A DNA stretch of 9,701 nucleotides from assembly GCA_903881065.1 (NCBI GenBank), contig CAIRRW010000242.1, positions 1 to 9,701 on the forward strand, written 5' to 3'. Below, piece after piece: positions 4,687 through 9,701 of this stretch (within the stretch, counting starts at the first letter, position 1; each line of letters starts with the position of its first letter). Made by a program: the position numbers and the translations under genes. The notes under the pieces are model-generated. The model was not told the origin of the DNA and searched no databases. It was given only the letters and a program-made list of their open reading frames with translations. The DNA is from an uncultured Bacteroidota bacterium (GTDB lineage Bacteria; Bacteroidota; Bacteroidia; 2-12-FULL-35-15).

Positions 4687-6537
4687 ATGGCTGAAAAGGA
4701 AGTAAAATACAACGAAGACAGTATACGTACGCTGGAGTGGAACGAGCATATTCGCTTACGTCCAGGGATGTATATCGGTAAATTGGGTGATGGTTCGTCC
4801 GGCGACGACGGTATTTATATTTTGTTGAAAGAGACGATTGATAACTGTATTGATGAATTTGTGATGGGCAATGGCCGCAGCATTGATATCAGTATTAAAG
4901 ATAAGTCGGTGCGTGTGCGCGATTATGGGCGCGGTATTCCGCTGGGCAAAGTGGTGGATGTAGTTTCTAAAATCAATACTGGTGCCAAGTACGATTCCGA
5001 AGCGTTTAAAAAATCGGTTGGTTTGAATGGTGTTGGTACCAAAGCCGTTAATGCGTTATCCTCTTATTTCAAGGTGCAATCGTTCAGAGATGACCAGACA
5101 AAAGAAGCTGAATTTACGAGAGGAAACATCACCAAAGAATCTAAAATTGTTCCTTCCGACCAGCGCAAAGGTACACTGGTAACGTTTATTCCTGATGAAA
5201 CCATATTTGGTAATTACCATTTCATCAATGAATATGTGGAGAAGATGTTGTGGAATTATGCCTATCTTAATACAGGATTAACGATAAACTATAACGGTCA
5301 AAAGTTCCATTCCGAAAACGGATTGCTTGATTTATTGACGCAGAATATTACCGGTTCCATTCTTTATCCCACCATTCATCTGAAAGGATATGATATTGAA
5401 GTGGCGCTTACACATAGCAATGCGCAATATGGCGAGGAATATTATTCGTTTGTAAACGGGCAGCATACCACGCAGGGAGGAACTCATCAAGGTGCTTTCC
5501 GCGAAGGAATTGTGAAAACAATACGTGAGTTTTTCAAGAAGGATTTTGAAGCTGTGGATGTGCGTACCTCTATTATCGCGGCTTTGAGCATCAAAGTGCA
5601 GGAACCTGTATTTGAATCGCAGACAAAAACAAAACTCGGCTCACAGGAAGTTTCTCCGAAAGGTCCATCTGTAAAGGCTTTTGTAGGTGATTTCCTGAAG
5701 ACTGAATTGGATAACTTCCTTCATAAAAACCCTGAAGTAGCAAGTGCCATACTTTATAAGATACAGCAAAGTGAGCGCGAACGTAAGGATTTGCAAGGCA
5801 TTCAGAAGCTTGCCAGAGACAGAGCCAAGAAAGCTAATCTTCATAATAAAAAGCTGCGCGATTGCAGAGTTCACCTGACATCAAACGATGAACGTAAACT
5901 GGAAACTACCTTATTTATCTGTGAGGGAGATTCGGCAAGCGGTTCCATCACTAAAACGCGCGATGTAAATGTGCAAGCGGTGTTCAGCCTTAAAGGAAAG
6001 CCGCTGAATGCATTTGGTTTGACAAAGAAGATTGTGTATGAAAATGAAGAATTCAACTTGCTGCAAGCGGCATTAAATATTGAAGATGGCATTGAAAACC
6101 TGCGCTACAACAACATTGTGGTGGCTACCGATGCCGATGTGGATGGTATGCACATTCGTTTATTATTGATGACCTTCTTCCTTCAATTCTTCCCTGATTT
6201 GGTGAAGAACGGCCATGTATATATATTGCAGACACCGCTTTTCAGAGTTAGAAATAAAAAAGAAACCATCTATTGCTACAGCGAAGACGAACGCAGAGCA
6301 GCCATTGAGAAGCTTGGAACCAAGCCCGAAATAACACGATTTAAAGGTTTGGGAGAAATATCGCCTGACGAATTTAAATTATTTATTGGCAAAGACATCC
6401 GCAAAGACCCTGTTATTATTGGCAAAGACAGAACAATAATAGATATGCTAAGTTATTACATGGGCAAAAATACTCCCGAACGTCAGGATTTTATTATTGA
6501 TAATCTGGTGGTGGAGAAAGATGTGGTGATGGAGTAA
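4687..6537 (+). CDS. parE: DNA topoisomerase IV subunit B (ParE; type IIA topoisomerase ATPase subunit)
   Basis: ATPase subunit that, with ParC, decatenates and relaxes DNA. The 616-residue length fits ParE and is shorter than E. coli GyrB, with no long TOPRIM insertion. The GHKL ATPase domain (about 10-225) has KETIDN (48-53, catalytic Glu49, Mg-binding Asn53), RDYGRGIP (78-85, Asp79) and the lid GLNGVGTKAVNALS (112-125). The transducer domain (about 225-395) carries the QTKTKLGS loop (312-319, ATP-sensing Lys314). The TOPRIM domain (about 405-520) has EGDSASG (413-419, Glu413), SLKGKPLN and TDADVDG (481-487, Asp482/484/486). RFKGLGEISPDEF (551-563) and the end MGKNTPERQDFIIDNL are typical of the family. 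VGLNGVGTK in place of GyrB's GGLHGVG and the short length favour ParE over GyrB. parC, the usual neighbour, does not follow; a hairpin and a hydrolase gene do. Confidence 0.92.
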   Translation: MAEKEVKYNEDSIRTLEWNEHIRLRPGMYIGKLGDGSSGDDGIYILLKETIDNCIDEFVMGNGRSIDISIKDKSVRVRDYGRGIPLGKVVDVVSKINTGAKYDSEAFKKSVGLNGVGTKAVNALSSYFKVQSFRDDQTKEAEFTRGNITKESKIVPSDQRKGTLVTFIPDETIFGNYHFINEYVEKMLWNYAYLNTGLTINYNGQKFHSENGLLDLLTQNITGSILYPTIHLKGYDIEVALTHSNAQYGEEYYSFVNGQHTTQGGTHQGAFREGIVKTIREFFKKDFEAVDVRTSIIAALSIKVQEPVFESQTKTKLGSQEVSPKGPSVKAFVGDFLKTELDNFLHKNPEVASAILYKIQQSERERKDLQGIQKLARDRAKKANLHNKKLRDCRVHLTSNDERKLETTLFICEGDSASGSITKTRDVNVQAVFSLKGKPLNAFGLTKKIVYENEEFNLLQAALNIEDGIENLRYNNIVVATDADVDGMHIRLLLMTFFLQFFPDLVKNGHVYILQTPLFRVRNKKETIYCYSEDERRAAIEKLGTKPEITRFKGLGEISPDEFKLFIGKDIRKDPVIIGKDRTIIDMLSYYMGKNTPERQDFIIDNLVVEKDVVME

Positions 6538-6576
6538 CAATTCATAATATTTTAAGTATAAAATTAAAACTGAACT

Positions 6577-6611
6577 ATAAGTCCTATTATTATTTCAATA
6601 GCAGGACTTAT
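6577..6611. repeat. Inverted repeat after parE (possible terminator or operator)
   Basis: ATAAGTCCT (6577-6585) and AGGACTTAT (6603-6611) are a perfect 9-bp inverted pair around 17 nt, with extra ATT/AAT pairing inside. It starts about 40 nt after the parE stop. No T-run follows, so it is not a canonical intrinsic terminator; it could also be an operator for the hydrolase promoter 32 nt further on. Confidence 0.5.
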
Positions 6612-6642
6612 CATTAATAGGTAATCCATTAGAAGCTTTATA

Positions 6643-6650
6643 TATCTTTG
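6643..6650 (+). promoter_or_regulatory. Putative promoter -7 box of the hydrolase gene
   Basis: TATCTTTG followed by CAAT is identical over 12 bases to the box before dapD and lies 23 nt before the hydrolase ATG. No -33 TTTG is visible. Confidence 0.6.
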
Positions 6651-6673
6651 CAATAAATAAAAATGTCTTCTCT

Positions 6674-7615
6674 ATGAAAAAAATCAAATCACTTTATATT
6701 CTCATTATACTATTGTTTCTGACGAATGGAGTAATTGCTCAGGAAGAAAATATTGTTCTAAAAACGCCTACAGGTGATATTGATGGAACATTAATGCTTC
6801 CGGAAATAAAGCAAAACATTCCTGTTGTATTAATAATAGCAGGCTCTGGACCTACTGACCGCAATGGCAATAATGAATCAATGGAGAACAACGCTTACAA
6901 ATATCTTGCTGAAGCATTGAGTAAAAATGGTATTGCCTCTGTAAGGTATGATAAACGAGGAATTGCACGCAGTCAGGATGCTATGGTACAGGAAAACGAT
7001 ATGCGATTTGAAACGTATATAAATGATGTTAAGAGCTGGATTGATAAGCTATCAAAGGATGGCAGATTCAATAGAATCATCATTGCAGGCCATAGTGAAG
7101 GCTCTTTGCTTGGTATGATAGCTGCAGAAAACAATATTAATGTGTCAGCATATATTTCCATTGCAGGCGCCGGTCGTCCTGCCGATGTGATAATAAAAGA
7201 ACAGTTATCGGAGTCGCCACAGAAAGTTAAAGATATGGTATTCCCCATGATTGACACATTGAAAAAAGGCGATACAATCCGTGAAGTTCCAAAATATTTT
7301 TATGCTTTATTCCGACCATCCATTGAGCCATATATGATTTCGTGGTTTAAATATAATCCACAAGAAGAAATAAAAAAATTAAATATCCCGGTATTGATTA
7401 TTCAAGGATTAAATGATTTGCAGGTAACCCGGCAGGATGCTGAATTACTTCACGAAGGTTTGCCAATTGCAAAATTGGTGTTGGTTGATAAAATGAATCA
7501 TGTGCTCAAGATTGTTGAAGGAGATAAAAAAGCAAATAAGCGTGCGTACGATAATCCTGATTTACCCTTAGCTGATGAGTTTGTGAAAGCAGTTATCTCA
7601 TTTTTAAAAAGCTAA
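6674..7615 (+). CDS. Secreted alpha/beta hydrolase (serine hydrolase)
   Basis: A 313-residue exported alpha/beta-hydrolase-fold enzyme, substrate unknown. Residues 1-22 form a signal peptide (MKKIKS, then hydrophobic LYILIILLFL, ending VIA|Q), so it probably acts in the periplasm or outside. The catalytic triad can be assigned by motif: nucleophile Ser141 in GHSEGS (139-144), acid Asp248 in IIQGLNDLQV (242-251) and His276 in KMNHVLK (273-279). The oxyanion-hole segment IIAGSGPTDRNGN (54-66) and VRYDKRGIARS (90-100) are typical of esterase/aminopeptidase-like hydrolases of the COG1073/S33 type. I cannot say whether it is an esterase or peptidase. The start is chosen for its intact signal peptide. 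A 4-codon frame (6663-6677, MSSL) has its stop overlapping this ATG. It stands alone between parE and the convergent ABC gene. Confidence 0.85.
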   Translation: MKKIKSLYILIILLFLTNGVIAQEENIVLKTPTGDIDGTLMLPEIKQNIPVVLIIAGSGPTDRNGNNESMENNAYKYLAEALSKNGIASVRYDKRGIARSQDAMVQENDMRFETYINDVKSWIDKLSKDGRFNRIIIAGHSEGSLLGMIAAENNINVSAYISIAGAGRPADVIIKEQLSESPQKVKDMVFPMIDTLKKGDTIREVPKYFYALFRPSIEPYMISWFKYNPQEEIKKLNIPVLIIQGLNDLQVTRQDAELLHEGLPIAKLVLVDKMNHVLKIVEGDKKANKRAYDNPDLPLADEFVKAVISFLKS

Positions 7616-7655
7616 ATATAACTGTTATTTATAACCCTATCTGTTTTGGTCAATA

Positions 7656-7691
7656 AAAAAAGAAAGCCACCTCTAAGCAACTTCCTTTTTT
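7656..7691. terminator. A/T-rich hairpin between convergent genes, likely bidirectional terminator
   Basis: AAAAAAGAAAG (7656-7666) can pair with CTTCCTTTTTT (7681-7691) at 10 of 11 positions around a 14-nt loop. It lies in the 103-nt gap between the stops of the hydrolase and ABC genes. T-runs at the end of the stem on either strand fit termination in both directions, but the stem is weak. Confidence 0.5.
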
Positions 7692-7718
7692 GTATTAACC
7701 TAACAAAATTTAGAAACT

Positions 7719-9512
7719 TTAAATAAGTTCTGTCTGCATACGGCTCAAGCTACGATAAAGACCGCTCTCTTGTTCCATAAGTTGTTCATGAGTACCACTT
7801 TCGCGAACAGTACCTTTATCAATCACTATAATTTTATCCGCTTTGCGGATAGTTGACAAACGGTGAGCGATAACAAAAGAAGTACGACCAACCATCAATT
7901 TATCCAATGCTTCCTGTACCACTCGTTCCGATTCAGAATCCAAAGAACTAGTAGCTTCATCCAATATCAAAATGCTTGGGTCTTTAAGAACAGCGCGGGC
8001 TATTGCTATTCGTTGGCGTTGGCCACCCGATAACTTAATACCCCTCTCCCCTACCAACGTTTCAAATTTTTCAGGGAAACTATCAATAAAATCCAATGCA
8101 TTTGCTTTTCTTGCTGCTTCCGCTATTTCGGCAATAGTGGCATTAGGTTTACCATAAGCAATATTTTCTTTTATGCTTCCTCCAAATAATATTACATCCT
8201 GCGGAACAATTGCCATATTATTTCTTAAATCTGTAAGCGAATAGTCCTTTTCATTTTTTCCATCTATTAAAATTGTTCCTGATTCAGGATCATAAAAACG
8301 AAGTAACAATGCAACCAATGTAGATTTACCTGACCCAGAAGGACCAACAACAGCAATGGTTTCTCCTTTATTTGCATTGATGGTAACATCTTTCAATACT
8401 TGTATTTCCTGACGTGAAGGATAAGTGAATGCTACATTCTGGAAAACAACGTTTCCTTCAATACGATGTTCTAAAGGTCTTGCCTCATGTATTTCCAACT
8501 GTTCGGGTTTTTCATCCAATATCTCAAATACACGTTCTATAGCTCCAATTGCTTTTTGAATCTGTGCATACAATTCAGCGATACCACCAAATGATGCTCC
8601 TACAAAGGCGGAGTAAAGAATAAATGAAATCAAATCACCAATTAATAATTGATCATGCGAAGCTAATATTACTCCGTACCATATTACAGCTACTATGGCA
8701 CCAAACAAACAAAAGATAATAAAGGATGCGAAACCTCCACGGTATTTTCCGCCCTGAATAGCTATCCTTACAATTTCCAAGGTGCTTTTTTTGTAACGAT
8801 TGTTTTCGAAAAACTCATTTGCAAACGCTTTAACATTGGTTATACCCTGCAATGTTTCTTCAATAATAGTATTTGATTCCGATATTTTTTCCTGAACTGA
8901 ACGGGATGTCTTTCTTATAAATCGTCCAAAAACAACGGCTGCAACAGCCACAACCGGAACGATGGCAAGCATCAAAAATGTTAATTTAGGGGAGATCACG
9001 AGAAGCAATATTATACCACCTATAATAAGTATAAACTGACGAAGAAATTCCGCAATCGTAGTTGTCAATGTGTCCTGTATCATTGCAATATCCGCTGACA
9101 TACGACTGTTTAAATCTCCAACACGCTTTTGAGCAAAAAAGGTCATAGGAAGTGTAATCATATGTGAATACACTGCCTGACGAAGTTTTGCCAATGTATT
9201 CTCGGTATAATTAACAAATAAATACACTCGGAAATAAGAGAAGAATGATTGAAGTGTTAAAACCAATATAAGATAAACGCCAATAGTATTTATCTGATCA
9301 AATTTTTTCTGCTCAACGGTTTTAATTAGGCCACCCAGCATGTATGGAAACAGCAATGCGGTGCCGCCTGTAAGTAGTAAAAATAATGTACCTAAATAAA
9401 GTTTCCACTTATGTTCTCCTATATAACTGAATAATCGTGTGGTTTTATTAAATGCCTCCTTGTCGAGTTTTGCTTTTGGTAAATTATCATTCTCCTTTAC
9501 TTTCCTTGCCAT
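7719..9512 (-). CDS. ABC transporter, MsbA/ABCB-type exporter half-transporter (TMD fused to NBD)
   Basis: A 597-residue inner-membrane exporter that should work as a homodimer, coupling ATP hydrolysis to export of a lipid, drug or peptide. The N-terminal ABC type-1 membrane domain has six predicted spans (about 38-60, 75-100, 155-175, 178-200, 258-283 and 290-312). The nucleotide-binding domain (about 350-590) is complete: A-loop Tyr364 (FTYPS), Walker A GPSGSGKST (390-398, Lys396), Q-loop Gln438 (VPQDV), signature LSGGQ (494-498), Walker B ILILDE (514-519, catalytic Glu519), D-loop SSLD (522-525) and H-loop His550. Both halves lie in one chain with no partner gene nearby, which favours a homodimer. 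MsbA-like, BmrA-like and Bacteroidota multidrug exporters all share this architecture, so no symbol is given. The ATG is 18 nt downstream of a good promoter. Confidence 0.93.
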   Translation of the reverse strand: MARKVKENDNLPKAKLDKEAFNKTTRLFSYIGEHKWKLYLGTLFLLLTGGTALLFPYMLGGLIKTVEQKKFDQINTIGVYLILVLTLQSFFSYFRVYLFVNYTENTLAKLRQAVYSHMITLPMTFFAQKRVGDLNSRMSADIAMIQDTLTTTIAEFLRQFILIIGGIILLLVISPKLTFLMLAIVPVVAVAAVVFGRFIRKTSRSVQEKISESNTIIEETLQGITNVKAFANEFFENNRYKKSTLEIVRIAIQGGKYRGGFASFIIFCLFGAIVAVIWYGVILASHDQLLIGDLISFILYSAFVGASFGGIAELYAQIQKAIGAIERVFEILDEKPEQLEIHEARPLEHRIEGNVVFQNVAFTYPSRQEIQVLKDVTINANKGETIAVVGPSGSGKSTLVALLLRFYDPESGTILIDGKNEKDYSLTDLRNNMAIVPQDVILFGGSIKENIAYGKPNATIAEIAEAARKANALDFIDSFPEKFETLVGERGIKLSGGQRQRIAIARAVLKDPSILILDEATSSLDSESERVVQEALDKLMVGRTSFVIAHRLSTIRKADKIIVIDKGTVRESGTHEQLMEQESGLYRSLSRMQTELI

Positions 9513-9530
9513 AATTTATTTTTTAGGGAG

Positions 9531-9563
9531 CAAAGGTAAGAGTAAATTTTATTGAATGGCAAA
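9531..9563 (-). promoter_or_regulatory. Promoter of the ABC exporter gene
   Basis: On the minus strand TTTG (complement of 9560-9563) is followed after 21 nt by TACCTTTG (complement of 9531-9538). Together they match the Bacteroidota -33 TTTG and -7 TAnnTTTG elements. The -7 box ends 18 nt before the ATG. This is the best two-part promoter in the window. Confidence 0.65.
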
Positions 9564-9567
9564 TAAT

Positions 9568-9599
9568 AAAAAAAGTCTCCTAATTCTAAGAGATCTTTT
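9568..9599 (-). terminator. Intrinsic terminator of the right-edge minus-strand gene
   Basis: On the minus strand AAAAGATCTC (complement of 9590-9599) pairs imperfectly with GAGACTTTTT (complement of 9570-9579) around a 10-nt loop, and the second arm runs into a 7-T tract (9568-9574). It lies about 30 nt after the stop of the partial gene and just before the ABC promoter, where a terminator is expected. Confidence 0.6.
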
Positions 9600-9629
9600 A
9601 TTGTTTTGGAATAAATAATAGAAATACGC

Positions 9630-9701
9630 TTATAAATCCATCGTTATCTGCGAATCATTTTCACCCCCTTTTTTCTTCTCCTTAATATTCTTTTTTTCTT
9701 C
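9630..9701 (-). CDS. C-terminal tail of an unidentified protein (partial)
   Basis: From the window edge a minus-strand frame stays open for 23 codons and ends in TAA at 9632-9630. The tail is Lys/Glu-rich (EEKKNIKEKKK) and ends GGENDSQITMDL. The terminator hairpin about 30 nt downstream on the same strand supports a real gene end. I do not recognise the protein; a charged, disordered tail says nothing about function. A neighbouring minus-strand frame is also open here, but ends sooner (Arg/Lys-rich), so the frame is likely rather than certain. Confidence 0.4.
   Translation of the reverse strand, partial: EEKKNIKEKKKGGENDSQITMDL

Noticed and set aside
4687..6537. Calling the topoisomerase subunit GyrB
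   Set aside because: Short length, the GLNGVGTK lid and the N- and C-terminal sequences look like Bacteroidota ParE; a tree would settle it.
6973..7257. 94-codon antisense frame inside the hydrolase gene
   Set aside because: Shadow of a clear coding gene with an intact catalytic triad; no independent start signal.
1..9701. tRNA, rRNA, riboswitch, CRISPR, insertion sequence or defence island
   Set aside because: No cloverleaf, conserved RNA motif, repeat-spacer array, transposase or defence domain was seen on either strand.

Overview
The window looks like a chromosomal segment of a Bacteroidota bacterium, probably from a free-living or environmental Chitinophagales/Sphingobacteriales-type lineage (the rank below phylum is inference). 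Three things point there. DNA is AT-rich, with A-rich start regions instead of Shine-Dalgarno sites. Bacteroidota-type -7 promoter boxes (TAnnTTTG) precede several genes. The gene content also fits: a TonB-type outer-membrane barrel tail followed by a DUF4249 lipoprotein, a ruvX-def pair divergent from dapD, and a Bacteroidota-style ParE.

Layout: the left edge holds the last codons of an outer-membrane beta-barrel protein, followed after 4 nt by a DUF4249 lipoprotein. Next, under its own promoter, is the membrane diadenylate cyclase cdaA, which makes c-di-AMP. It converges, with a 1-nt gap, on a minus-strand operon that reads ruvX (Holliday-junction resolvase-like / rRNA maturation), def (peptide deformylase) and a small TPR lipoprotein. 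A short divergent promoter region separates ruvX from dapD (lysine/diaminopimelate synthesis). A 373-nt gene-free stretch follows, holding a GC-richer palindromic repeat and a 28-bp dyad. Then come parE (topoisomerase IV subunit B, without parC beside it) and a secreted alpha/beta hydrolase. The hydrolase converges, across an A/T-rich hairpin, on a minus-strand ABC exporter half-transporter. At the right edge is the lysine-rich C-terminal tail of another minus-strand gene, with a good intrinsic terminator in front of the ABC promoter.

The genes are mostly core housekeeping functions (DNA topology, protein N-terminal maturation, cell-wall precursor synthesis, second-messenger synthesis) mixed with envelope proteins. 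I see no phage, insertion sequence, CRISPR, RNA gene or defence cassette. I did not find a convincing new multi-gene system. The best leads are non-coding: an inverted repeat flanking the -7 box of cdaA, a 28-bp dyad upstream of parE, a palindromic intergenic repeat, a heptamer tandem repeat in front of def, and a nearly leaderless promoter for ruvX.
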